This document shows, one piece after another, positions 8,568 through 17,962 of a stretch of 64,000 bases of DNA (the first letter of the stretch is position 1; each line of letters starts with the position of its first letter). The notes under the pieces are model-generated. The model had not been told where the DNA came from, did not search any database, and saw nothing but the letters and a program-made list of their open reading frames with translations. Source of the DNA: Pedobacter soli (lineage in GTDB: Bacteria > Bacteroidota > Bacteroidia > Sphingobacteriales > Sphingobacteriaceae). Where the stretch lies: assembly GCF_900101435.1 (NCBI RefSeq), contig NZ_FMZH01000003.1:186001-250000 (forward strand), in the 5' to 3' direction. The translations under genes were made by a program, and so were the position numbers.

Positions 8568-9752
8568 TTAAAGGACCCGTAGCAGTAAACCTTTCAGGTA
8601 TTCACCCTCCGGGAATGAAATCCTAACCGGGTGATCTTCAGGCTGACAGAATTGTTTAATAATCTGTACTTCTTTACCTGCATCGAGTGCTGCCCAGGCA
8701 ATAATCTGTTTAAAGGTTTCGATATCCACTGCGCCAGAACAAGAGAAGGTAGCCAAAAGACCTCCTTTTTCTAACAATAACATACCTAAACGATTTAAAT
8801 CTTTGTACGCTCTCGCTGCGCGGTCTAAGGCAGAACGTGAAGGTGCATATTTTGGTGGGTCGAGTACAATAACATCGAACAGTTCGCCTGCTTCTTTAAA
8901 AGCTCTTAACTGTTTATTCACGTCTGACTGGATGGCCGTAACTTTATCGCCATCAAATTGGTTCAGTGCTACGTTTTGTTTTAAGGTTTCTACAGCCAAA
9001 CCAGAGCTATCTACACTGGTAACACTTGCAGCGCCATTTGCCAAACTGTTTAAGCTAAAGCCTCCGCTGTAGCTAAAGCAGTCCAGAACTTTTTTGCCTT
9101 TGGTATAGCTCGCTAAAATACTGCGGTTATCACGCTGATCGCAATAAAAACCCGATTTTTGCCCTTCAGCAATATTGATATGGTAGGTAATTCCGTTTTC
9201 TTTAACCGCTAAAAATTCAGGTGGATTTTCGCCCCAAAGCAAACCATTTTCTACAGGTAAACCTTCGTGTGTACGGGCTGTAGCATCACTTTTATCAAAA
9301 ATACCTTTAGGTTGCAACTCCGTTCTGAGAATCTCTACAATGTCGTTCTTTACCTTTTCAATACCCGAGCTTAAAATCTGCAGCGAAAGGAAGTCGGCAT
9401 ATTGATCAACAATTAAACCAGGCAGGAAATCCGCTTCGCTAAAAACCAGTCGGCAGGTGTTGGTCTGCTCGCCCAAAATAAACTGACGTGAGGCAATAGC
9501 TTGTTTTAAGCGGTTTTGGTACCAGTTAAAGTCTATGGTTTGTGTTTCATCCCACTCCAGCAAACGAACGGCAACACGCGAGTTGCTGTTGTAATAGCCA
9601 TAGGCCAGAAATTCACGGTCAAAGGCATATACTTTTACTACATCGCCATCTTCTGGTTTTCCTTTAACTTTTTCCAGCGCACCAGAAAATACCCACGGAT
9701 GTCTTTGTATTGCTGCTTTTTCTTTGCCCTTTTTTAATGTGATTTCTACCAT
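8568..9752 (-). CDS. class I SAM-dependent rRNA methyltransferase (RlmI type)
   Basis: A 394-residue protein with an N-terminal PUA RNA-binding domain (about 1-75), a central EEHUD-like domain and a Rossmann methyltransferase domain. The SAM-binding motif is VLDCFSYSGGFSL (222-234), the acidic post-motif is SVDSS (246-250), and the catalytic motif IVLDPPKYA is at 295-303. A later FSCSG matches the conserved Cys-containing motif of this family (COG1092, E. coli RlmI modifies 23S rRNA C1962). The exact target here is inferred. The start at 9752 is preceded by a -7 box only 4 bases away. Confidence 0.88.
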   Translation of the reverse strand: MVEITLKKGKEKAAIQRHPWVFSGALEKVKGKPEDGDVVKVYAFDREFLAYGYYNSNSRVAVRLLEWDETQTIDFNWYQNRLKQAIASRQFILGEQTNTCRLVFSEADFLPGLIVDQYADFLSLQILSSGIEKVKNDIVEILRTELQPKGIFDKSDATARTHEGLPVENGLLWGENPPEFLAVKENGITYHINIAEGQKSGFYCDQRDNRSILASYTKGKKVLDCFSYSGGFSLNSLANGAASVTSVDSSGLAVETLKQNVALNQFDGDKVTAIQSDVNKQLRAFKEAGELFDVIVLDPPKYAPSRSALDRAARAYKDLNRLGMLLLEKGGLLATFSCSGAVDIETFKQIIAWAALDAGKEVQIIKQFCQPEDHPVRISFPEGEYLKGLLLRVL

Positions 9753-9756
9753 GCTG

Positions 9757-9764
9757 CAAAGGTA
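9757..9764 (-). promoter_or_regulatory. -7 promoter box for the rRNA methyltransferase gene
   Basis: TACCTTTG on the minus strand, an exact match to the Bacteroidota -7 consensus TAnnTTTG, ending 4 bases before the ATG. No clear -33 TTG was found at the usual distance. If used, the mRNA would be leaderless or nearly so. Confidence 0.45.
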
Positions 9765-9835
9765 GCAATTAGTTTGGAGTTGAGCGGTTAGCCTTTAGAA
9801 TAGCAAAAGCTACAAACCAGCGTACCAACAAGTAC

Positions 9836-10870
9836 TTATAAAAACTTACTTCCTACCTGCTTTGGCATTTTTACCAGTTCGGTATCGAGCACCTTGGTTT
9901 CGAATTCGGTTACCGGCCTTTTGGCTTCAATCATCGAAATCAGCAATTCGGTGGCTACCTGGCCCATTTCGAAAGCGGGTTGTTTTACCGAAGTTAATGA
10001 TGGCGAAAACAGCTCAACCAGGTTTGAATTGGTAAAGCCAGAAATGGCAATATTATGGGCCACTTCGGGATTTGTTTTCTTCAGGGCCATAATACAGCCT
10101 GTAGTTAAACGGTCGCTCGATATAAAAATCCCGTCAGGTTTAAGTGGCAAAAGTTCTGTAACAGCTTGCTCAAGCTCGGCACTGTGCATACCTCCATGCT
10201 GGCAATATTTAACGAGTTCAGGCTTAAATTCGATGTGATATTTTGCCAGTGCGGCTTTATAACCTCCCAACCGTTCTTTGGTAATTGATAAGTTTTCGGA
10301 GTTGGTTAAATGTGCTATGGTTCTTTTACCTGATAAAATAAGGTGTTCAGTAGCATCAAAAGCGCCCTTAAAGTTATTGGCGATTACTTTATGAGTTTCA
10401 AAATCTTCAGGTACCCGGTCAAAAAAAACAATGGGCAAGCCTTTACTGTATAAATCGCGCAGGTAGTCAATATCCTGGGTTTCTGACGAAAGTGCAATTA
10501 AAAGCCCGTCAATCGAACGCGATGCTAAATGCTCTACGTTGAGCTTTTCCTGCTTATAAGATTCGTGGCTCTGCGAAATAATTACGTGGTAATCTTTATC
10601 GTAAGCAATAGATTCGATGCCATTTATTACCTGCGAAAAGAAGTTATTGGCAATTTCGCTTACAATAATGCCTATCGAATAACTGCGGCGCTCTTTCAAG
10701 CTTCTGGCAATGGGGTTGGCCCGGTAATTTACCTTCTCGGCATAGGCCAGTACCAGTTTTTTAGTTTCCTCACTAATTTCGTAACGGTCTCTTAAAGCCC
10801 TGGATACTGTTGATGTAGACAGTCCCAACGCTTTAGCAATATCTTTTATGGTAGATGTTTCAAATCTCAT
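9836..10870 (-). CDS. LacI family transcriptional regulator
   Basis: A 344-residue repressor/activator. An N-terminal LacI helix-turn-helix (TIKDIAKALGLSTSTVSRAL, about 7-26) leads to the hinge helix ANPIARSLK (about 51-59), then a periplasmic-binding-protein-like sugar-sensing domain (about 63-340). It is transcribed divergently from the pectin-type susC gene, and a sequence fitting the LacI-family operator consensus lies between the two. It very likely controls that locus, probably in response to a pectin-derived sugar; the ligand is inference. LacI-type control is less common for SusCD loci than hybrid two-component or sigma/anti-sigma control. Confidence 0.9.
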   Translation of the reverse strand: MRFETSTIKDIAKALGLSTSTVSRALRDRYEISEETKKLVLAYAEKVNYRANPIARSLKERRSYSIGIIVSEIANNFFSQVINGIESIAYDKDYHVIISQSHESYKQEKLNVEHLASRSIDGLLIALSSETQDIDYLRDLYSKGLPIVFFDRVPEDFETHKVIANNFKGAFDATEHLILSGKRTIAHLTNSENLSITKERLGGYKAALAKYHIEFKPELVKYCQHGGMHSAELEQAVTELLPLKPDGIFISSDRLTTGCIMALKKTNPEVAHNIAISGFTNSNLVELFSPSLTSVKQPAFEMGQVATELLISMIEAKRPVTEFETKVLDTELVKMPKQVGSKFL

Positions 10871-10874
10871 GGTA

Positions 10875-10888
10875 TGTACTTGCGTACA
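10875..10888. promoter_or_regulatory. small inverted repeat just upstream of lacI-type gene
   Basis: TGTAC-TTGC-GTACA, 5-bp arms with a 4-base spacer, starting 5 bp before the regulator's ATG. It could be an autoregulatory site, but the arms are short and self-complementary GTAC is common. Confidence 0.25.
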
Positions 10889-10954
10889 AGTTACGAAAAA
10901 TATCTTTTACGGGCATTTTGATCCCATTTTTAATAAACGTTAAAAAGACGTTTT

Positions 10955-10968
10955 TGGGAACGTTTGCA
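10955..10968. promoter_or_regulatory. possible second LacI-type operator (one mismatch)
   Basis: TGGGAACGTTTGCA fits the LacI-family consensus TGnAAnCGnTTnCA except at position 4. It lies 126 bp upstream of the exact-match site in the same divergent intergenic region, so a two-site loop is possible. Confidence 0.35.
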
Positions 10969-11080
10969 CAGATTTTTAGTTAAATTCGGTTTCAAACGGT
11001 TTTTAGTTTGTAAAATTGTTACATCAACGTAACCAAATATAAACAAAGTACAACATCCCGAAACTAGAATTATATTCTAC

Positions 11081-11096
11081 ATGCAAGCGATTGCAT
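11081..11096. promoter_or_regulatory. LacI-family operator upstream of susC
   Basis: ATGCAAGCGATTGCAT: TGCAAGCGATTGCA matches the LacI/GalR-family consensus TGnAAnCGnTTnCA at every fixed position, with a central CG, and is palindromic except for one base pair. It lies 40 bp before the susC ATG, downstream of or overlapping the expected promoter, and faces a divergent LacI gene. Confidence 0.65.
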
Positions 11097-11135
11097 CACT
11101 TAAAAAACCAAATATTTTTAAATAATTACATAACT

Positions 11136-14100
11136 ATGAGCAGAGTTTTACTCGTTTTTGCATTTCTCTCGTTTTTTGGATTATCTGGAGCTCAGGCACA
11201 AAACCGGCAACTAACGGGAACCGTGAAAGATAAATCGGACGGGCAACCCCTGATTGGTGTTAGCGTATCTGTTAAAGATTCGAAAACCGGAGCCAGCACA
11301 GATGCCAACGGTACCTACAAAATTACCATCCCAGGCAAAGGAGCTACCTTAATTTTTACTTATGTGGGTTATAAAACCAAAAGTGTTACGGTAGGCGATC
11401 AAAGTAAAATGGACGTCACCCTGGAAGAAGATGCCAACACCTTACAAGAAGTTACCGTAAATATTGGTTATGGCTCAGTACGTAAAGAAGCTTTAACTGG
11501 TTCAGTTTCGTCGGTTACCGGCAAAGATATTGAGCAATTCCCGGTAAGTACAGCCGCCCAGGCCCTGGCCGGTAAACTGGCAGGCGTATCGGTTACCACT
11601 ACTGAGGGTAGCCCGGGTGCCGAAATTGTGATAAAAGTACGTGGCGGAAGCTCACTTACGGGCGATAACTCCCCGCTCTATATTGTTGACGGTATTCAGG
11701 TAGAAAATGCCCTATCGATCTTATCGCCAAACGAAATCCAATCTATCGATGTGCTGAAAGATGTGGCCTCAACTTCTATTTATGGCAGCAGAGGTGCTAA
11801 TGGAGTTGTGATTATTACAACCAAAAGCGGCAAAAAAGGTCGGCCAATTGTTTCTTTTGATGCCTACGCAGGCGCCAGACAGATTGTAAACGAACTGGAT
11901 GTAATGAACCCTTACGAGTTTGTGAAATATCAGTACGAGCTTTATAATAACAATACCAGTCAGGATGTAAAAGATACCTTTACCAAGAAATACGGTACTT
12001 TCGAAGATCTGGATATTTACAAAAACATTCCGAATATCGACTGGCAGGATAAAGTTTTTGGTCGCCAGGCCTGGAGCAATACCGAAGTGTTAAACCTTGC
12101 AGGTGGAACATCCAAAACCACTTACAATGTTTCGGTAAACAATACCAAAGAGGATGGTATTATGCTAAACTCAGGCTACAGAAGAACTTTTGCTTCGGTG
12201 CGTTTAGACCATAAATTTACTGATAAACTGAGGGTTGGCCTTAATGCCCGTTACAGCCGTCAACGTGTTGACGGGGTAGGCACGACCTCTACCGGATCGC
12301 AGGGTACCAATCGTTTAAGAAACTCTGTTCGTTACCAGCCTTACTCGGGAGGATCTGATTCAGGCGACTTATTCGATGCCGATTATTTAACAACCGGATT
12401 AACCAATCCAATTACCTTAGCCAATCAGGAGCTGAAATACGATTACCGCAATGATTTAATCAGCAGTGGTTATGTGCAGTATTCAATCCTTAAAAACCTG
12501 ACCATTAAAAGTACCGTAGGTTACAACAGAACCAACAGGCACGTAAATGTTTTTAATGGTCCGGTAAGTAATGTGGCCCGTAACAATGCTGGTTTACCTG
12601 CTATTCAACTTGATACGGTTGCCCAAAAATCGTTCATTAATACCAATACCATCAATTACAAACCCAATTTAGGTAAAGATCACAGCCTGGATTTATTGGT
12701 AGGACAGGAAATCAACATGGTGGATATCGATTCGAGAAGTACTGTACTTAAGTTTTTACCTATCGATATTTCGCCGGATGATGCCTTTGTTAGTTCAGCA
12801 CCAGCAAACACCATTCAAGATCGGCCTACCTCATTAATTTCGGGTACCAGACAGTTTTCGATATTTAGCAGGGCTTCTTACGGTTTTAAAAACAAATATC
12901 TGGCCACGGTAAATTTCAGAACCGATGCTTCATCACTATTCGCGGCAGGTAAACAATGGGGTTATTTCCCTTCGGCACAGGTGGCCTGGAGGGTAACTGA
13001 AGAAAAATTCATCAAAGACCTTAACCTGAACTGGCTGGATAACTTTAAAGTGAGAATGAGTTATGGTGCCGCCGGGAACAACCGAATTGGCCAGGATTTA
13101 TTCAGAACTTTGTTTTACCTGAGTTCTACCACAGGTGGTTATGCCGAAACTGATGCATCAGTTTCAACAGGTTTAATTTCAGGTACAGCAACCGGAAATA
13201 TCCTGTCGAACCCAAACATTACCTGGGAAACTAACATTTCTAAAAACCTGGGTATCGATATCGATCTGTTCAAAAATAAATTGTCCCTTAATTTAGATTA
13301 TTACGATAACCGCACTAAAAACCTGCTATTAAATGCCAACGTTCCACAAACTACGGGCTATTCTACCCAGCAGCAAAACGTGGGTAAAACCCAGAATACA
13401 GGTTTTGAGTTGCAGTTAAACTATCAGGCTGTTAAAACCAAAAACTTTAGCTACAATACCAGCTTCAACATTTCATTCAACCGGAATAAAATTGTGGAAC
13501 TCCAAAATGGCGTAAGTTCTTACATCACGCAATCGGGCTGGGTAAACAGTCTGGGCGATTTTAAAGTAGAGGTAGGTCAGCCAGTTGGCCAGTTTTACGG
13601 TTTCGTATCTGACGGTCGTTATACTGTTGATGATTTTACCTATGTGCAAAATACCACAACAGGTGCTTATACCTATACCCTTAAACCAACGGTAGCCAAC
13701 AGCAGGGTATTATTGGGTAACCGCGATCCGCAGCCCGGCGATATGAAAGTGAAAAAACTCTCTTCATCATCAAGCATGATGATTGGCGACGATGACAGAA
13801 CCGTGCTGGGTACTGCTCAACCGAAATTTACAGGCGGTTTTAACAATCAGTTTGCATATAAAAACTTCGATTTAACAGTATTTGTAAACTTCAGCTATGG
13901 CAATAAGGTTTACAATGCCAACAAGTTAGAATTTACCTCGCAATACAACGTTAAAGACAACAATTTACTGGCAGTAATGAACGACAGGTGGCAGAATTTT
14001 GATGCCAATGGTGTAAAAGTAACCGACCCAAGCCTGTTAACAGCCATGAATGCCAATACAACCTTATGGACACCAACGGGAGGAAACTATGCTTTAACCT

Positions 14101-14366
14101 CTTATGCAGTAGAAAGCGGTTCTTTTTTAAGAATCAGCAATGTAACCCTTGGCTATAGCTTACCGCAAAGCTTAATTAAAAAAACAGGCTTTATTTCAAA
14201 GCTAAGGGTATACGGAACGGTTAACAATTTGTACACCATAACGGGTTACACCGGTTACGATCCGGAAGCCAATACCCGCCGTTCAAATCCGCTTACACCA
14301 GGTATCGATTATGCGGCTTATCCGCGCAGCAGATACATCCTGGCTGGTATTAACATGGTATTTTAA
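11136..14366 (+). CDS. SusC/RagA family TonB-linked outer membrane receptor (pectin locus)
   Basis: About 1076 residues from the ATG at 11136. The upstream TTG at 11091 lies inside the putative operator, and the 15 extra residues precede a normal signal peptide, so the ATG is preferred. Order: signal peptide (ending AQAQN), CarboxypepD_reg-like domain (about residues 24-105), plug domain with VRGGSSLTGDNSPLYIVDG, and a 22-strand barrel ending in the aromatic C-terminus NMVF. It should import oligosaccharides across the outer membrane with the following SusD protein. The esterase neighbours point to pectin fragments as substrate. Confidence 0.93.
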   Translation: MSRVLLVFAFLSFFGLSGAQAQNRQLTGTVKDKSDGQPLIGVSVSVKDSKTGASTDANGTYKITIPGKGATLIFTYVGYKTKSVTVGDQSKMDVTLEEDANTLQEVTVNIGYGSVRKEALTGSVSSVTGKDIEQFPVSTAAQALAGKLAGVSVTTTEGSPGAEIVIKVRGGSSLTGDNSPLYIVDGIQVENALSILSPNEIQSIDVLKDVASTSIYGSRGANGVVIITTKSGKKGRPIVSFDAYAGARQIVNELDVMNPYEFVKYQYELYNNNTSQDVKDTFTKKYGTFEDLDIYKNIPNIDWQDKVFGRQAWSNTEVLNLAGGTSKTTYNVSVNNTKEDGIMLNSGYRRTFASVRLDHKFTDKLRVGLNARYSRQRVDGVGTTSTGSQGTNRLRNSVRYQPYSGGSDSGDLFDADYLTTGLTNPITLANQELKYDYRNDLISSGYVQYSILKNLTIKSTVGYNRTNRHVNVFNGPVSNVARNNAGLPAIQLDTVAQKSFINTNTINYKPNLGKDHSLDLLVGQEINMVDIDSRSTVLKFLPIDISPDDAFVSSAPANTIQDRPTSLISGTRQFSIFSRASYGFKNKYLATVNFRTDASSLFAAGKQWGYFPSAQVAWRVTEEKFIKDLNLNWLDNFKVRMSYGAAGNNRIGQDLFRTLFYLSSTTGGYAETDASVSTGLISGTATGNILSNPNITWETNISKNLGIDIDLFKNKLSLNLDYYDNRTKNLLLNANVPQTTGYSTQQQNVGKTQNTGFELQLNYQAVKTKNFSYNTSFNISFNRNKIVELQNGVSSYITQSGWVNSLGDFKVEVGQPVGQFYGFVSDGRYTVDDFTYVQNTTTGAYTYTLKPTVANSRVLLGNRDPQPGDMKVKKLSSSSSMMIGDDDRTVLGTAQPKFTGGFNNQFAYKNFDLTVFVNFSYGNKVYNANKLEFTSQYNVKDNNLLAVMNDRWQNFDANGVKVTDPSLLTAMNANTTLWTPTGGNYALTSYAVESGSFLRISNVTLGYSLPQSLIKKTGFISKLRVYGTVNNLYTITGYTGYDPEANTRRSNPLTPGIDYAAYPRSRYILAGINMVF

Positions 14367-14383
14367 CCTCAACATTAAAGAAA

Positions 14384-16228
14384 ATGAAAAATAAATTGAT
14401 AAAATCGGCTTTAATGGTAATTGCTGTTGGAGCATTGAGTATAACCACTTCCTGCAAAAAATATTTAGACGTACAATCGCCTTCCACTTCATCTCCTGAT
14501 GTAGTTTTCGAAAGTACTGCAAACACCAATGCTGCACTAATAGCGGTGTACAACCGTTTATGTGGCGATAACGGTTACGGTAGCCGGATTTCGACCTTAT
14601 TTGGCCTTACCGCCGATGATTTTAAAACCTCAGGAAGTTACAGTTCTTCTGACAGGAGGGGCATTAGCATGTACGGGGCAAGTTCGGATAATACCGATTT
14701 GATTAACCCCTTTTTACAGTTGTATGCTGGCGTAGAACGTGCCAATATCTGCATCAAATTTATTCCGGCATCTAAACTTTACGCCAATGGTTCTGATGCA
14801 GAAAAAGCCACCATGCAGCGCTACTACGGCGAAGCATTGGCTTTAAGGGCACAATTCCTTTATGAATTGATCCGCAACTGGGGCGATGTACCGGCATCAT
14901 TTGTGCCATCGGCTGATGCCGAAACCCTTTACGGCCCAAATGTAGACCGCAATAAAACTTACGATCAGATTATTGCTGATCTAAAAATGGCCGAAGACCT
15001 GGTGCCCTGGAGAAGCGGTATCACAGAATACGGTAGCTTCCGTTTTACCAAAGGCGCCATTAAAGGTTTAAGGGCCCGTATTGCATTGGCAAGAGGTGGT
15101 TATTCGTTAAGATCGGCCAGCCATACCATGGAGCGCAGTGCCGATTACTTAACCTATTATAAAATTGCAATGGATGAGTGCCTCGACCTGATGAACCACC
15201 GTTCGGAGCATAACATCAATCCTGTTTATGAAAATGTTTTTAAAAGCCTGCATACCACTACCCGCAACGATGATGCCCACGAATTGATGTTTGAAGTGGC
15301 TGCCTTTGGTGGTAATGCTGCTACAGATAGTAAACTTGGCTATTATAACGGTATCCGCTTTAACTCAGCCTCTACTTTCGGGTCGGGCGGTGGCGGTATG
15401 AATGCCATCCCAACCTACTTTTATGAATTTGATGTAACGAAAGATTGCCGCAGAGATGTAACGATTGGTGTTTTCGAAATTACTGCGACATCAAAAAAAA
15501 TCATCAATACTTTGTTTAATATGACGGATGGTAAATTCCGTAAATCGTGGACTGCCTTTAACGGCTCATCTGCAGCGCAGAATTTTTCGATCAACTGGCC
15601 TATTTTACGCTTTTCTGATGTATTGCTGATGTATGCCGAAGCTGATAACGAAATTAATGGCGCACCATCTGCTGCTGCAGTTAACGCCTTACAGGAAGTA
15701 CAAAAAAGGGCTTACGCTGGTTTCGAAAGCCAGATTCCGGCAACACCAACAGATAAAACCGGTTTCTTCAATGCCATTGTTAAAGAGCGTTTACTGGAAT
15801 TTGGAGGCGAAGGCATCCGCAAGTACGACTTAATCCGTTGGAATTTACTGGCCAGCAAGTTTGATGAAACACGCACCAAAATCCGTGCTTTGATTGCCGG
15901 TACGGGCGATTATGCCAGTGTACCCAATTATATTTATGCCAAAGAAGGCAATTATTTACTTGGAACCAGTGTAAACGAAGTGGCTACGCTCGATCTTTAT
16001 GGAGGTGTTCCGAATAACGTATTTGTTTCTCCGGGTTTAAATACTTCTTCTGCACCAACCGGCTATACCACCAAAAACTGGCGCAAAGCGGTAACTGAAG
16101 AAAACTCGATTACCAGCACTTCAACTGGTATTGCTTATTACTTCGAAGCCAACAAAAAGGAGCTTTTCCCATACCCCAAAACGACGTTAATTGAAAACCC
16201 AAACATGGTTCAAAACTTTGGTTATTAA
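14384..16228 (+). CDS. SusD/RagB family surface lipoprotein (pectin locus)
   Basis: A 614-residue glycan-binding lipoprotein. The signal peptide ends in the lipobox ITTSC, followed by Lys-Lys, which in Bacteroidota favours export to the cell surface. The tetratricopeptide-like helical SusD fold follows, including the typical QYYGEALALRAQFLYELIRNWGDVP-type region (seen here as RYYGEALALRAQF, then NWGDVP) and the C-terminal ERLLEFGGEGIRKYDLIRW (split as KERLLEFGGEG and RKYDLIRW). It starts 17 bp after susC and forms the lid of the SusC channel. Confidence 0.93.
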   Translation: MKNKLIKSALMVIAVGALSITTSCKKYLDVQSPSTSSPDVVFESTANTNAALIAVYNRLCGDNGYGSRISTLFGLTADDFKTSGSYSSSDRRGISMYGASSDNTDLINPFLQLYAGVERANICIKFIPASKLYANGSDAEKATMQRYYGEALALRAQFLYELIRNWGDVPASFVPSADAETLYGPNVDRNKTYDQIIADLKMAEDLVPWRSGITEYGSFRFTKGAIKGLRARIALARGGYSLRSASHTMERSADYLTYYKIAMDECLDLMNHRSEHNINPVYENVFKSLHTTTRNDDAHELMFEVAAFGGNAATDSKLGYYNGIRFNSASTFGSGGGGMNAIPTYFYEFDVTKDCRRDVTIGVFEITATSKKIINTLFNMTDGKFRKSWTAFNGSSAAQNFSINWPILRFSDVLLMYAEADNEINGAPSAAAVNALQEVQKRAYAGFESQIPATPTDKTGFFNAIVKERLLEFGGEGIRKYDLIRWNLLASKFDETRTKIRALIAGTGDYASVPNYIYAKEGNYLLGTSVNEVATLDLYGGVPNNVFVSPGLNTSSAPTGYTTKNWRKAVTEENSITSTSTGIAYYFEANKKELFPYPKTTLIENPNMVQNFGY

Positions 16229-16238
16229 TAAGAGTATT

Positions 16239-17891
16239 ATGAAAAAAATTATAGATCAACTGGGATTTAAACTGATGATGTTATCGCTGATGGCTTTGGC
16301 GATTGCTTCTTGTAAAAAGGAAGAGGATGTGCCTGCAGAACCGGCGAGGATATTTAAACCGAGCGATGTTAAAATTACCTCCGGCGAAACTTCGGCCAAA
16401 TTAACCTGGACCTTACCGCTCATGTCGACCGGTAAAACACTTAAATACAGCGTTGATTTCTCGACCGATTCGTTATTCGCGACGGTAAATTATACCACCA
16501 CAACCGACACAGCAGGAGTAACGGTAACCGACGATAACCTGGCGGTAAGAACAAAATATTATGCCAGGGTTAAGGCCACTGCAACCGAGAGTCAGCCCGA
16601 ATCGAAATACGTGCGCAGCAGTGCCTTTCAGTTAACCGGTATCCAATTGTTTTCGGCTATCAGGGATAATGAAATTAAAGAAACCTCGGCTAAATTGTAT
16701 TTCACCAAAACAGCAGGCTTAACTGCTATTGTACTAACCCCGGCTACGGGCGCAGCAATAACCGTTTCGTTAAGTACCAGCGAGGCTACTGTTGATGGTT
16801 TTAAAGCCATTACTGGTTTAACTGCAGGCACCAAATATACTGCCGAACTTTTTGCAGGCACTAAGAGCAAAGGCCTGGTTACCTTTACCACACTGGCACC
16901 TACGGTTTATACCGTGAAATTAAACCCTGGCGATGATCTGGCCGCAGCAATTAGTAATGCTGCTAATGGTGCAGTAATCGGCTTAAACCCGGGTACCTAC
17001 AACATATCTGCAGCTTCGACATTCATTACCCAAAAAACCATTACCCTTAAATCTACCTCGGGTGAGCCTAAGGATACCAAAGTAAATTTTAAAGAATTTG
17101 ATATCGAAGGTACAGGAGCAGGGGTAACTTTTTCAGGTATCGAATTTGATGGAACAGCAGGTGCCTCATTGTACTTCATCAACTTTATCGGCTCGCAGGC
17201 TTCAAATGGGGCAGCAGCAACCTTTACCAATGTAACCGTTGATAATTGTATTGTACACGGCTCTACCACTTCGTTTTTACGTGGCGACAGGGGAACAGCG
17301 GCGCGGGATTTTAAAATAACGGCTATTACGGTTAACAACTCTATTGTTTACGATATGGGCGCCAATGGCTCATCGGCCTATTACACTTTCCACGTAAACA
17401 AAATGCAATTCAATACATTAACGGTATCTAAATCTACATTTTACAATGCAGGTCCGGGTTTGGTAACGGCAAGCACCACTTATGCTGGCGATGTGATTCC
17501 AACAGTAGCCATTAGCAATTCTACCTTTAATGGTTTTGGTGGCAATGCCAAATATGCGCTGTTAGATGCAAGCGCAAACCCGATTAATTTCACCATCGTA
17601 AACAGTATTTTGGCCAATACCCCTAAATCAGGGACGGTTAACGCTGCTGCCATCAGAGGCACAGGAGCGGGCAGTACCCTGAAAATTTCGAACAGCAATT
17701 ATTTCAATCTATCGAGTGCGCTAACGGGGGGTACCGCTTTAACTTTTGGTACAGCTACCCTGGCCAGCAACCAAAGTATCAACACAGGCTGGACAGCCAC
17801 TACTACCGATTTTACATTACCTGCAGGTTCTGTTTTAAGAACTGCCGGAAGTACAGGTGGACCAATAGGCGATCCACGCTGGACATATTAA
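16239..17891 (+). CDS. lipoprotein with FnIII-like and beta-helix (DUF4957/DUF5123-like) domains
   Basis: About 550 residues from the ATG at 16239; the frame is open from 16191 inside susD, but the later start gives a proper lipoprotein signal (AIASC then KKEED). One fibronectin III-like domain (about 30-130), a second short beta domain, and then a right-handed parallel beta-helix with repeated strands rich in Asn, Thr and Gly. In known pectin loci such DUF4957/DUF5123 proteins sit beside SusCD and bind or possibly cleave pectin; no lyase catalytic residues can be picked out by eye. It ends at a strong terminator. Confidence 0.75.
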   Translation: MKKIIDQLGFKLMMLSLMALAIASCKKEEDVPAEPARIFKPSDVKITSGETSAKLTWTLPLMSTGKTLKYSVDFSTDSLFATVNYTTTTDTAGVTVTDDNLAVRTKYYARVKATATESQPESKYVRSSAFQLTGIQLFSAIRDNEIKETSAKLYFTKTAGLTAIVLTPATGAAITVSLSTSEATVDGFKAITGLTAGTKYTAELFAGTKSKGLVTFTTLAPTVYTVKLNPGDDLAAAISNAANGAVIGLNPGTYNISAASTFITQKTITLKSTSGEPKDTKVNFKEFDIEGTGAGVTFSGIEFDGTAGASLYFINFIGSQASNGAAATFTNVTVDNCIVHGSTTSFLRGDRGTAARDFKITAITVNNSIVYDMGANGSSAYYTFHVNKMQFNTLTVSKSTFYNAGPGLVTASTTYAGDVIPTVAISNSTFNGFGGNAKYALLDASANPINFTIVNSILANTPKSGTVNAAAIRGTGAGSTLKISNSNYFNLSSALTGGTALTFGTATLASNQSINTGWTATTTDFTLPAGSVLRTAGSTGGPIGDPRWTY

Positions 17892-17900
17892 TTATTTTTT

Positions 17901-17928
17901 AAGGGCAGGTTTACATCTGCCCTTTTTT
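17901..17928 (+). terminator. intrinsic terminator inside the pectin locus
   Basis: Perfect 8-bp stem AAGGGCAG/CTGCCCTT, 8-base loop and six T. It lies between the beta-helix lipoprotein and the pectinesterase gene, so susC-susD-lipoprotein is one unit and the two esterases are either read through at a lower level or separately transcribed. Confidence 0.85.
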
Positions 17929-17962
17929 ATTGAAATTTATAGCAAAACAGTTTACCGATCAA

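Noticed and set aside
11091..11135. Longer susC start at the TTG at 11091
   Set aside because: It lies inside the putative LacI operator and places 15 residues before a normal signal peptide.
17330..17891. Pectate lyase active site in the beta-helix lipoprotein
   Set aside because: No Asp cluster and Arg in the arrangement of known lyase families could be identified by eye, so no enzyme activity is claimed.
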